Positions 1 to 5,868 of a stretch of DNA of 12,965 bases are shown piece by piece. The stretch is from Bacteroidota bacterium (GTDB lineage Bacteria; Bacteroidota; Bacteroidia; Chitinophagales; Chitinophagaceae), in the NCBI GenBank assembly GCA_023386045.1, contig JAEWKK010000007.1, positions 1 through 12,965 of the forward strand, in the 5' to 3' direction. Made by a program: the position numbers and the translations under genes. Within the stretch, counting starts at the first letter, position 1. Each line of letters starts with the position of its first letter. The notes under the pieces are model-generated. The model was not told the DNA's origin, did no database searches, and saw only the letters and a list, made by a program, of their open reading frames with translations.

Positions 1-30
1 AAAAAATTAGAGCGGTCATAAATAGACCGC
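1..30 (-). terminator. Possible minus-strand hairpin terminator
   Basis: GCGGTC at 12-17 pairs perfectly with GACCGC at 25-30 around a 7-nt loop. Read on the minus strand, the stem is followed by TCTAATTTTTT, which looks like a U-tract. No minus-strand gene is visible between here and 563, so it may end a transcript I cannot see or be an orphan. Confidence 0.3.
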
Positions 31-110
31 CCTAAAGAGGCTGACATAAAGTCGCCTAAAAAACAAAATTAAAAATATGATCCAATAACTATTGTTATTT
101 AACACAGAAT

Positions 111-254
111 CTTCGTGGTTCTTTGTGCCCTTTGTGATGCTAAAAAACTTTAGAGTGAGAAACAGACTGCGTTCGCCCTAGCTTTAGCAATGGCGAAGCG
201 AGAGCAGAGATGAACAGCCGGAGCACTAAGTTCACGAAGGAGGCACGAAGAACA
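111..254. repeat. Dispersed intergenic repeat, copy 1, with a 31-bp hairpin insert
   Basis: The ends are imperfect inverted repeats rich in the unit CACGAAG/CTTCGTG. The core at 210-230 is identical over 21 bp to the reverse complement of 5184-5204 and 12750-12770. Relative to the other two copies this one has about 31 extra bases at 166-196 whose edges pair (TTCGCC 172-177, GGCGAA 192-197). I see no coding sequence. Together with the hairpin at 1-30 and the array at 396-446, this accounts for most of the gene-free stretch before 459. Confidence 0.7.
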
Positions 255-395
255 CTACGCTAGTTTACCATAGCATGCAGCTCAAGTGTGCGACGCAACA
301 AAAGTTGAATAGTAGCAATGGCGCCTGGTAACAAATCATTCTCTTCTCAAAAAAACCCTCCTCAAAAAAAATAAAGCATTAATCGGCCGTTGCTG

Positions 396-446
396 CCATA
401 TGCCATAAACCATAAGCTATACGCTAACCCCCATACGCCATAAGCA
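396..446. repeat. CCATAA-type low-complexity repeat array
   Basis: Degenerate copies of GCCATAA / CCATAAGC run through this stretch. A related array lies at 5414-5467. Each of the two ends close before a CRP-like dyad (13 bp before 459 and 4 bp before 5471). Confidence 0.5.
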
Positions 447-458
447 CACCTCTCGTCC

Positions 459-525
459 CTGATGACAAACAGCGCTTTGAATAATGCCGGTCATTGAATT
501 GCACCTTGCTGCTAAGTTAAGTTTG
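459..525 (+). promoter_or_regulatory. hsp20 promoter with upstream CRP/FNR-type dyad
   Basis: The dyad CTGA-TGACAA-ACAG is at 459-472 (one mismatch in the right arm). A TCATTG -33 element ends at 496, followed by 21 bp and a perfect Bacteroidetes -7 box TAAGTTTG at 518-525. The distance from the first base of the dyad to ATTG is 34 bp, the same as in six other promoters in this window. Transcription should start near 529, leaving a leader of about 35 nt. Confidence 0.7.
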
Positions 526-563
526 CACTGATCACAATTTTATTAATTGTAAAACTCAATTGT

Positions 564-1004
564 ATGTCAACAAAAGCATTAACCCGGTCTTATCTGTCAC
601 CTTCTTTATTTGATGAGTTTTTTAAGCCATGGAATGAAATGTTTGGTCCTTCCTATCCTTCAAGGATGCTGACCATGCCAGCTGTTAATGTTAAGGAAGA
701 CAAGGACGGCTATATGGTTTCCCTGGCAGCTCCTGGTTTGATGAAAGAAGATTTCACTATTGACATAGAAGGAAACATGCTTACGATCAGTGCAGAAAAA
801 GAAGAAGAAAAAGAAGAAAATGAAGATATGTACAGCCGCAAGGAATACAACTTCACTTCTTTTTCACGCAGCTTCACCCTGCCGGAAGATGTTAAGCAGG
901 AATTCATAGATGCCAAATACCAGGATGGCGTATTGAATATCAAGCTACCCCGTTCTGAAGAAGCCAAAAAAGCCATGGCAACCAAAAAGATCTCTGTGAA
1001 ATAA
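564..1004 (+). CDS. Hsp20/alpha-crystallin family small heat shock protein
   Basis: Small heat shock proteins bind unfolding proteins in the cytoplasm and hold them for ATP-dependent refolding; they work as oligomers. The 146-residue length is normal for the bacterial family. The alpha-crystallin domain spans about residues 39-130, with the early P-AVNV-E segment, the APGL motif at 56-59 and the DGVLNIKLP signature at 121-129. The tail holds an I-x-V motif (I143-V145) of the kind that docks into a neighbouring subunit. The loop at 79-88 is unusually rich in Glu and Lys. The ATG at 564 follows a TAAGTTTG promoter by about 35 nt with no clear Shine-Dalgarno, as is usual in this phylum. The CRP-like dyad upstream suggests induction with the rest of the island. 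Confidence 0.95.
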   Translation: MSTKALTRSYLSPSLFDEFFKPWNEMFGPSYPSRMLTMPAVNVKEDKDGYMVSLAAPGLMKEDFTIDIEGNMLTISAEKEEEKEENEDMYSRKEYNFTSFSRSFTLPEDVKQEFIDAKYQDGVLNIKLPRSEEAKKAMATKKISVK

Positions 1005-1031
1005 GAGTACTCTCAAGTACGCCGTGAAACA

Positions 1032-1064
1032 GCCCTGCTGAAAGGCATCGGCAGGGCCTGATCT
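1032..1064 (+). terminator. Weak terminator-like hairpin after hsp20
   Basis: GCCCTGC at 1032-1038 pairs with GCAGGGC at 1051-1057; the inner bases can add two more pairs. The following CTGATCTTT is only a poor U-tract, so read-through into the next gene is likely. Confidence 0.45.
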
Positions 1065-1101
1065 TTCAGGGAAAAGAAAATCAAAACGAAAATTTAATAC
1101 C

Positions 1102-1497
1102 ATGTACCCGGATGCTATCATTAAACATTTTCAATTTGAGGAGGAGAGCTGGCGGCGAGAGTTGGTTTTCTTTCAGCAGGAAAATTCAATTCTTAAATCA
1201 AGACTGGCAGATATAGTTAACAGGAGCAATGAAGAAAATGCAATTGTAGCTGCTGAAACTTTCCAGGAACAATTCATAGCCCAGGATACCGTATTTGCAT
1301 TTCTGTTTCATGAACTATCTGATTTGAACCAGTTATTGGAAAAAGAATTGTTTGGCGATGGATTATTATTTGATGAACTGATTGCCAGGCAGGATAAACT
1401 CAGAAGAGATATCTACAGAACAGAAATGATCTTTTATGAACAGAAGCGGGAGTTTGGAGAATTTATCAGTGCCTCTGCTATGGAATTGTTTCACTGA
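1102..1497 (+). CDS. Small coiled-coil hypothetical protein
   Basis: I do not assign a function. The 131-residue product has no signal peptide or membrane segment. It is strongly charged and predicted helical, with heptad-like patterns at roughly 13-40 (SWRRELVFFQQENSILKSRL) and 85-115. The layout (W-xx-EL-xF-xx-E-N-xx-L-K-x-RL near the N-terminus) resembles small coiled-coil proteins I recall next to stress genes in Bacteroidota, which is memory, not a search. It lies 97 bp after hsp20 with only a weak hairpin between, and I found no promoter or dyad of its own, so co-transcription with hsp20 is the simplest reading. Its TGA stop (1495-1497) lies inside the operator of the next gene. Confidence 0.75.
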   Translation: MYPDAIIKHFQFEEESWRRELVFFQQENSILKSRLADIVNRSNEENAIVAAETFQEQFIAQDTVFAFLFHELSDLNQLLEKELFGDGLLFDELIARQDKLRRDIYRTEMIFYEQKREFGEFISASAMELFH

Positions 1498-1559
1498 TCA
1501 GGGTTATTAAGACCGCTGACTGCCATCATTGCTCCTGGCTTCCTCACATCTTAGTTTTG
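1494..1559 (+). promoter_or_regulatory. Promoter of the lipoprotein gene with CRP/FNR-type dyad
   Basis: The dyad CTGA-TCAGGG-TTAT is at 1494-1507 (one mismatch). ATCATTG ends at 1531, then come 20 bp and the -7 box TAGTTTTG at 1552-1559. Dyad-to-ATTG distance is 34 bp. Expected transcription start is near 1563, about 18 nt before the ATG. The left arm overlaps the stop codon of the preceding gene. Confidence 0.65.
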
Positions 1560-1580
1560 ACCTGATGTAAAATACCTTTT

Positions 1581-2240
1581 ATGAAACTGTTGAAATATAT
1601 AACATTGGTGATAGCGCTGGTATTATTTGCCGGTTGCTCTTCAACATACATTACTTCTACCTGGAAGGCCAGTGAGGTTACTGCAAAGAAATATAACAAG
1701 GTAATGGTTGTAGGAATTATTCGCGAGGCTGACAGAACAGTGAAGCAGAAAATGGAAGGACATTTGGTTGATGATCTAAAGGCGCTGGGTTACAATGCAG
1801 TATCGGCTTTTAATGTGTACGGACCGAGGGCCTTCCAGGATATGGAAGAAAGCATGATCACAAGCAAGCTTGCAAATGAAGATGTTGATGCTGTGCTGAC
1901 TATTGTTTTACTGGACAAGGAAAAGGAGCGATATTATACACCAGGACGAGTGATCTATTCGCCTTATGTTACTTATCACTACCGTTTTCCTGGTTATTAT
2001 CGCTCTCTTTATTACAGGATAGATGAACCTGGATATTATAATGTGAGTACAAAATATTTCTGGGAGAGTAATTTTTATGATGTTAAGGAAAATAAGTTGA
2101 TCTATTCGGTACAAACAGAATCTTTTGATCCGTCTTCTACTGATAACCTGGCGCACCAGTATGGTCAGAAGATTATTGATGTGATGGTAAAGGATAAGGT
2201 TTTGGGAAAACAGGAAAATATTATTGCTAAAGCATTATGA
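1581..2240 (+). CDS. Tyrosine-rich predicted lipoprotein
   Basis: The 219-residue product begins with a lipoprotein signal peptide: basic MKLLK, a hydrophobic run, and a lipobox FAGC with the lipidated cysteine at residue 19, so it should be anchored in a periplasmic or outer-membrane leaflet. Residues 24-60 (STWKASEV...KVMVVGI) resemble the start of periplasmic lipoproteins of the DUF4136 kind, with a central segment (about 115-150) unusually rich in Tyr and Pro. The likeness to DUF4136 is weak, and I do not assign it. The start at 1581 fits a transcription start near 1563. The gene ends with its own strong terminator and so looks monocistronic. It shares the dyad promoter of the stress island, which suggests an envelope role under the same conditions. 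Confidence 0.85.
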   Translation: MKLLKYITLVIALVLFAGCSSTYITSTWKASEVTAKKYNKVMVVGIIREADRTVKQKMEGHLVDDLKALGYNAVSAFNVYGPRAFQDMEESMITSKLANEDVDAVLTIVLLDKEKERYYTPGRVIYSPYVTYHYRFPGYYRSLYYRIDEPGYYNVSTKYFWESNFYDVKENKLIYSVQTESFDPSSTDNLAHQYGQKIIDVMVKDKVLGKQENIIAKAL

Positions 2241-2267
2241 TTGGTTATTGGTGGCTTGTTCACATTG

Positions 2268-2292
2268 GCCGCGCTCCATGCGCGGCTTTTTG
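2268..2292 (+). terminator. Intrinsic terminator
   Basis: GCCGCGC (2268-2274) pairs perfectly with GCGCGGC (2280-2286) around a 5-nt loop, followed by TTTTT. It closes the lipoprotein gene. Confidence 0.9.
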
Positions 2293-2353
2293 TTGATTGT
2301 AGTGGTCGCATTAGATTGTGAAAAAAACAGCCTGATGCCTGTTGGCTCTACCC

Positions 2354-2397
2354 GTGATGGTCATCATTTTACATCCAGGATCATTACTATTCTTTTG
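2354..2397 (+). promoter_or_regulatory. Promoter of the beta-barrel gene, dyad in the closer position
   Basis: GTGA-TGGTCA-TCAT at 2354-2367 contains the perfect inverted arms TGAT/ATCA. The -7 box TTCTTTTG at 2390-2397 has one mismatch to TAnnTTTG, and there is no good -33 TTG. The dyad centre is 33 bp from the box centre, exactly as at the arsR promoter, resembling class II activation at CRP promoters. The predicted start near 2401 supports the ATG at 2426. Confidence 0.5.
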
Positions 2398-2425
2398 TAG
2401 AATTAATCAACAAAAAAATTGCGCA

Positions 2426-3160
2426 ATGAAAAAGATGACTGTGCTGGTTGGCGCTTTATTGATCATGACTATACTGCATGCGCAGAACCAGAAAAGCAAA
2501 ATGGAGTTAGGAGTACAATTCGCAGGTATTGGTGTATCTGCGGAAAATAATTCTTCGGTTACTGATGGCGGTGAGATCTATGATTTCAAAACCCGCTTAT
2601 CATGGAAAGGCGGCATCACTTCCAAATTTTACCTGGGAAGCAGCTTTTATTTTGCACCTGAATTCTCGGTGCTCAGTAAAGGCGGTAAGATCGACCAGTA
2701 TTACGACTATGGTGATGGAACAAACATTAAGGTAAAAGGAAATGCCAGGTTTACCTTCCTGGAAATGCCATTGAACCTGATGGCTGTAATTCCTGGAAAT
2801 ATGGGTCATTTTTATATTGGCATGGGCCCTAGTTTGAGTTATGGTGTTGATGGAAGGATTCATTTAAAAGCAATGGTTCCTGTGGATAACGGAAATGGTG
2901 TACCGGTTTACGTGGAAGCTGCTGAAACATTTGACGTGAAGTTTGATGGTAAAAAGGCAGATGAAGTGGATGATGAATATGTTCACTACAAAGCGTTTGA
3001 ATTGGGAGGTAACCTGGTAACCGGCTATCAATTGCAAAGTGGCCTGTTTGTAAAAGCCATGGCCAATTATTCTTTTAGTGATATTGATCCCAATGCCGGT
3101 TACGAAACAAAGAACTGGTATTTTGGACTTGGACTTGGTTATAACCTAAAACTCAAATAA
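2426..3160 (+). CDS. Secreted outer-membrane beta-barrel (porin-like) protein
   Basis: The 244-residue product starts MKKMTVLVGALLIMTILHA, a clear signal peptide with likely cleavage after HA and before QNQ. The mature part is rich in alternating hydrophobic and polar residues with aromatic girdles and ends in a strand-like segment, NWYFGLGLGYNLKLK, typical of small outer-membrane beta-barrels of the Bacteroidota (PorT/OMP_b-brl-like). Cargo is unknown; an OmpW-like or structural role is equally possible. The reading frame stays open upstream to a TTG at 2342, but that extension would bury the signal peptide and overlap the dyad and promoter at 2354-2397, so I chose 2426. A hairpin at 3187-3210 follows. 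Confidence 0.85.
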   Translation: MKKMTVLVGALLIMTILHAQNQKSKMELGVQFAGIGVSAENNSSVTDGGEIYDFKTRLSWKGGITSKFYLGSSFYFAPEFSVLSKGGKIDQYYDYGDGTNIKVKGNARFTFLEMPLNLMAVIPGNMGHFYIGMGPSLSYGVDGRIHLKAMVPVDNGNGVPVYVEAAETFDVKFDGKKADEVDDEYVHYKAFELGGNLVTGYQLQSGLFVKAMANYSFSDIDPNAGYETKNWYFGLGLGYNLKLK

Positions 3161-3186
3161 GTTTTTTTTCATGAGTATTATTTAAA

Positions 3187-3210
3187 AGGCAGTCCTGAAA
3201 AGGACTGCCT
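3187..3210. terminator. Bidirectional terminator between convergent genes
   Basis: A perfect 10-bp stem, AGGCAGTCCT (3187-3196) with AGGACTGCCT (3201-3210), encloses a GAAA tetraloop. A-rich sequence on the left gives a U-run on the minus strand, so it can serve arsR as well as the beta-barrel gene. Confidence 0.75.
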
Positions 3211-3295
3211 TGCTGTAATTACTCTTTAGATTTGTATAAGTTCGATTAGGATCTTTCCACATGTCGAAACAAGGGATGCCTCATCGTGTTCCAGA

Positions 3296-3607
3296 TCAAT
3301 TCAGGATCTTTTTAGTAAAAAGGTCCAATTCGTTGAATGCGTTGTAATTGATCTTGTAATAAACAAATTTCCCTTTTCGCTCTGTTAATACAAAGCCGGC
3401 TTTTCGGAGGATAGCCAGGTGCTGTGACGCTACCGATTGTTCGAGTTTTAGTTTTTCATAGAGTTCTGTTACTGTAATCGACCCGGAGGCGTGAATTAAC
3501 CTGATCAAATTCTGTCTCAGGTTGTGGTTCACTGCCCGCAGCACCAGGGCTGCTTTTTTGAGTTCATGGGTCTGGAGGTCGAGTTCTTGAGCGGTAGCCT
3601 GATCCAT
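3296..3607 (-). CDS. ArsR-family winged-helix transcriptional repressor, cysteine-free
   Basis: The 103-residue product matches ArsR/SmtB winged-helix repressors in length and pattern. The recognition region SVASQHLAILRKAGFV (about 58-73) is followed by the wing ERKGKFVYYKIN. Family members dimerise and leave DNA when an inducer binds. There is no cysteine at all, so the classic CxCxD metal site and thiol- or persulfide-sensing cysteines are both absent; the signal is unknown. It starts at the ATG at 3607, about 18 nt after a predicted start. The promoter has a TAAGTTTG box with a near-palindrome just upstream and a CRP-like dyad centred about 40 bp from the start. It is divergent from the receiver-Crp gene. 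Confidence 0.9.
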   Translation of the reverse strand: MDQATAQELDLQTHELKKAALVLRAVNHNLRQNLIRLIHASGSITVTELYEKLKLEQSVASQHLAILRKAGFVLTERKGKFVYYKINYNAFNELDLFTKKILN

Positions 3608-3629
3608 GGTTTTTCGTTTTTAATGAAAC

Positions 3630-3673
3630 CAAACTTATCTCTTATATGAGCAGGATTGTGTGATAAAAGTCAC
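3630..3673 (-). promoter_or_regulatory. arsR promoter: -7 box, near-palindrome and CRP-like dyad
   Basis: On the minus strand TAAGTTTG (3637-3630) is a perfect -7 box, but no TTG sits at -33. Instead GTGA-CTTTTA-TCAC (3673-3660) is centred 33 bp upstream of the box centre; with flanking bases it reads TGTGA-N6-TCACG on the plus strand, close to the enterobacterial CRP site. CTCTTATATGAG at 3639-3650 (one central mismatch pair) lies between and could be the ArsR operator. A missing -33 with an adjacent activator site suggests activator dependence. Confidence 0.6.
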
Positions 3674-3710
3674 GCAAAAAATAATTTACATACAAAATTT
3701 CAATAATCAG

Positions 3711-3722
3711 GACCTGCAGGTC
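3711..3722. promoter_or_regulatory. Perfect 12-bp palindrome in the divergent intergenic region
   Basis: GACCTGCAGGTC is fully self-complementary and lies between the arsR and receiver-Crp promoters. It could be an operator for an unidentified dimeric regulator; nothing else in the window shares it as far as I saw. Confidence 0.25.
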
Positions 3723-3756
3723 GTTTTAAAGAAAGGTATGGCAGAGCAAAATGCTT

Positions 3757-3822
3757 ATGACTTCTATCATATAATCTATAAATAAACTTCATGCCTCTTT
3801 TATAAAATCCAAAATAGATTTG
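3757..3822 (+). promoter_or_regulatory. Promoter of the receiver-Crp gene with CRP/FNR-type dyad
   Basis: The dyad ATGA-CTTCTA-TCAT (3757-3770; extended arms TATGA/TCATA) differs at one base in its twelve core positions from the minus-strand arsR dyad. The -7 box TAGATTTG is at 3815-3822. The -33 position reads TTCATGC, a poor match placed exactly where ATTG sits in the other promoters. The predicted start near 3826 leaves a leader of about 65 nt. Confidence 0.55.
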
Positions 3823-3890
3823 AATTTGTTCGACCTTTGATTACGAATTGAAATGTCTTCCGATGAAAGCGAAATCAAACATCTGATGTG

Positions 3891-4946
3891 ATGAAAAAAG
3901 TCCTTGTTATAGAAGACAGCCGCGATATCCTCGATAATATTGCGGAGATACTGGAGCTTTCTAATTACCGCGTTTTAAAAGCAATGAATGGTAAAGAAGG
4001 GGTGGAGCAGGCACTGAGCAATAAACCCGACCTGATTCTTTGCGATATCATGATGCCTGAGCTGGATGGTTATGGCGTTTTGCATGTGATCCAGATGAAT
4101 CCCGAATTGCAGGATACACCATTTATCTTTCTCTCAGCCCTGGCTGAAAAAAATGAAGTAAGAAAAGGTATGTCACTGGGTGCAGATGATTATATCTTAA
4201 AGCCTTTCGATCCTACAGATCTTCTGAATGCTATTGAAGTGAGGATCAAAAAATCAGAAGTATTGCTGAGAAGAAAATGTCCGGGTCTGTCGGGGGTTGA
4301 TGAACTGCACCAGATGATGGGAGGGGAAGAGGCATTAAAACATTTTGTTGAAGGAAGGCACCTGGACAAATACAAAAAAAAGGAAAGGATCTTTTCAGAA
4401 GGCAACCATCCGATCCGGCTTTATTATGTTCAAAAAGGCAGGGTTAAAGTATATATGACCAATGAGGATGGGAAGGAACTGATAATTAAAATCGTTAACG
4501 AAGGAGAATTTTTTGGTTATATAGGTCTGCTAGAAGACAGCGTGTATAAAGAAAATGCGGAAGCACTGGAAGATTCGGAGATCGCAGCCATTCCAAAATC
4601 AGAATTTGACCAGTTGATGCATTCCAATCCCGAGGTGTCAGGGAAGTTCATCAAACTGCTGGCAAGTGATATTTCTGAAACGGAGGCACACCTGATTCAT
4701 GTGGCTTATAATTCATTGAGGAGAAAAGTGGCAGATGCCTTGCTGACAGTAAATAAAAAGTACAAAGCTACCTCAGATAAATACAGTATCAATTTAAGTC
4801 GTGAAAACCTGGCAGCCATTGCAGGAACAGCCACAGAATCTTTGATCAGGACACTCACTGATTTTAAATCGGAGAAGCTGATCGATATACGCGATGGCAG
4901 GATCGCCATATTATCTATTGAGAAGCTGAAGAAAATGGTGAATTAA
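3891..4946 (+). CDS. Receiver-domain/Crp-Fnr fusion transcription regulator
   Basis: The 351-residue product joins a response-regulator receiver (about 1-120) to a cyclic-nucleotide-binding-like domain (about 145-265) and a Crp-type helix-turn-helix (about 285-345). The receiver has its acidic pair E8-D9, phosphoacceptor D52 in LCDIMMP, S82 and K104 in LKPF, so it should be phosphorylated; no histidine kinase is in the window. The nucleotide pocket reads GEFFGYIGLLE and lacks the Glu and Arg-Ser that hold cAMP in E. coli CRP, and there is no Fnr-like cysteine set. The recognition helix TATESLIRTL keeps the Glu and Arg that read TGA-containing half-sites in CRP and FNR. The ATG at 3891 is preferred over GTG at 3888. 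This is the best candidate to bind the nTGA-N6-TCAn dyads here, including its own. Confidence 0.93.
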   Translation: MKKVLVIEDSRDILDNIAEILELSNYRVLKAMNGKEGVEQALSNKPDLILCDIMMPELDGYGVLHVIQMNPELQDTPFIFLSALAEKNEVRKGMSLGADDYILKPFDPTDLLNAIEVRIKKSEVLLRRKCPGLSGVDELHQMMGGEEALKHFVEGRHLDKYKKKERIFSEGNHPIRLYYVQKGRVKVYMTNEDGKELIIKIVNEGEFFGYIGLLEDSVYKENAEALEDSEIAAIPKSEFDQLMHSNPEVSGKFIKLLASDISETEAHLIHVAYNSLRRKVADALLTVNKKYKATSDKYSINLSRENLAAIAGTATESLIRTLTDFKSEKLIDIRDGRIAILSIEKLKKMVN

Positions 4947-4953
4947 TCGGAGA

Positions 4954-5024
4954 GAATATCGAACAGACGAACAAGAGAATATCGAACAGAAGAACAAGGA
5001 ATGTCGAATGATGAAGTGAAGGAG
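4954..5024. repeat. Direct repeat unit, copy 1 (48 bp) with partial upstream copy
   Basis: Positions 4977-5024 match 5326-5373 at 47 of 48 bases (GAATATCGAACAGAAGAACA... start). A shorter, diverged copy of the first half lies directly upstream at 4954-4976. No coding sequence is visible. Confidence 0.75.
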
Positions 5025-5033
5025 ATCCCTTCC

Positions 5034-5140
5034 ATGGTGACAACCCTTTGCAGGGTGACAAGGCGTCCTAAGATAAGTGACCCAACTTGTGACCCTATAC
5101 AGGGTGACAAAACAACTTAAAGTAAGCGACCCAACTCGTG
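5034..5140. repeat. Two tandem GTGACA hairpin units
   Basis: Two related units of about 53-55 bp, each with a small dyad (ACCCT/AGGGT) flanked by GTGACA, and each ending in GTGACCCAACT / GCGACCCAACT followed by YGTGA. A third unit is at 12639-12681. Together with the neighbouring repeats these fill the 608-bp gene-free region 4947-5554 apart from its last 85 bp, which hold the next promoter. Confidence 0.6.
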
Positions 5141-5156
5141 AACTATAAACCCCTGC

Positions 5157-5283
5157 ATTGTGTCCTTCGTGCTTTCTTTGTGGACTTAGTGCTCCGGCTG
5201 TTCATGCGCACTCTCGCTCTGTTTCTCATTCTAAAATATCTTAGCACCACAAAGGGCACGAAGAACCACAACGTACACAAAGA
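5157..5283. repeat. Dispersed intergenic repeat, copy 2 (inverse orientation to copy 1)
   Basis: The reverse complement aligns with 111-254: same CTTCGTG-rich inverted ends and the identical 21-bp core at 5184-5204. The 31-bp insert of copy 1 is absent. Confidence 0.7.
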
Positions 5284-5325
5284 ATGATAAATCGTTAGGC
5301 CTTCGGATTCGTCAAAGATCTGCTG

Positions 5326-5373
5326 GAATATCGAACAGAAGAACAGGGAATGTCGAATGATGAAGTGAAGGAG
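5326..5373. repeat. Direct repeat unit, copy 2 (48 bp)
   Basis: 47 of 48 bases match 4977-5024 in the same orientation, bracketing the GTGACA units and repeat copy 2. Confidence 0.75.
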
Positions 5374-5413
5374 TGATCCTGAAAGGTGAACCCTTCTTTG
5401 GTTTTTGTCATTT

Positions 5414-5467
5414 GCTATAAGCCATAAGCCATCTGCCTATGAACTATGAACCATAAACCATGAACTA
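5414..5467. repeat. CCATAA / CTATGAAC low-complexity array
   Basis: Degenerate tandem units such as GCCATAAGCC, GAACTATGAACC and ATAAACCATG, akin to 396-446. It stops 4 bp before the dyad at 5471. Confidence 0.5.
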
Positions 5468-5470
5468 CCT

Positions 5471-5536
5471 CTGATAACCGTCAGCAAACTTCCTGCGTAC
5501 CATCATTGCTCCAGGTTTATGCACGGTCTACCTTGC
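5471..5536 (+). promoter_or_regulatory. Promoter of the YtxH-like gene with CRP/FNR-type dyad
   Basis: A good dyad, CTGA-TAACCG-TCAG, is at 5471-5484. ATCATTG ends at 5508, then 20 bp, then the -7 box TACCTTGC at 5529-5536. Dyad-to-ATTG distance is 34 bp. The expected start near 5540 rules out an ATG at 5519 and points to the one at 5555. Confidence 0.65.
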
Positions 5537-5554
5537 TATTCTAAATCATTGTAT

Positions 5555-5794
5555 ATGAAACTGGATAATAAAATGCTCGTAATGGTAACAGCAGGCATTG
5601 CTGTAGCAGGACTGGTTGGATATTTACTTTATACAAAAAATGGAAAAAAACTCACTGGCGACATCAAGGTGAAAGGCAGGGAAATGAAAAAAAGGATGGA
5701 AGAAATGGTGGGTGATGGCCGCGAAAAACTGGAAGGTTTTAAAAAAGAAATGATCAATACAGGTAAAGAAATGTTGAGTGAAGTTAAGATCTGA
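5555..5794 (+). CDS. YtxH-like small membrane protein
   Basis: The 79-residue product has one N-terminal membrane helix (about 8-27, MVTAGIAVAGLVGYLLYTKN) followed by a highly charged, helical Lys/Glu-rich tail with coiled-coil character. This is the layout of YtxH-type general-stress membrane proteins. Their molecular job is not well defined; anchoring or scaffolding at the inner membrane is the usual guess. The reading frame extends to an ATG at 5519, but that codon lies upstream of the -7 box at 5529-5536, so 5555 is the start I trust. A terminator follows only at 5902-5932, leaving a long 3' stretch that holds a second dyad promoter. Confidence 0.85.
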   Translation: MKLDNKMLVMVTAGIAVAGLVGYLLYTKNGKKLTGDIKVKGREMKKRMEEMVGDGREKLEGFKKEMINTGKEMLSEVKI

Positions 5795-5799
5795 AGTTG

Positions 5800-5865
5800 C
5801 TGATCAGGATCACGGGTTGGACTTACCATGATCATTCACCACAATTCTTCGTATCTGGAAATTTA
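5800..5865 (+). promoter_or_regulatory. Dyad promoter with no ORF behind it
   Basis: The dyad CTGA-TCAGGA-TCAC is at 5800-5813 (arms TGAT/ATCA). Thirty-four bases on stands ATCATTC, one base off the usual ATTG, then 20 bp, then GAAATTTA at 5858-5865. That -7 segment closely matches the one at 6239-6246 (TGGAAATTTAC against TGGAATTTTAC). Expected start near 5869. Confidence 0.5.
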
Positions 5866-5868
5866 CAT

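Noticed and set aside
1060..1071. CTGATCTTTCAG before the coiled-coil gene
   Set aside because: Arms are separated by 4, not 6, and no ATTG lies 34 bp on, so it does not fit the regulon pattern.
2342..2425. N-terminal extension of the beta-barrel gene from a TTG
   Set aside because: It would bury the signal peptide and overlap the promoter.
3227..3234. Plus-strand TAGATTTG box
   Set aside because: A good -7 match, but no -33 TTG, no dyad and no plus-strand gene follow it.
3879..3889. ACATC-T-GATGT inverted repeat just before the regulator's start
   Set aside because: It has TGA/TCA in the wrong order and spacing for the regulon dyad; probably chance at the ribosome site.
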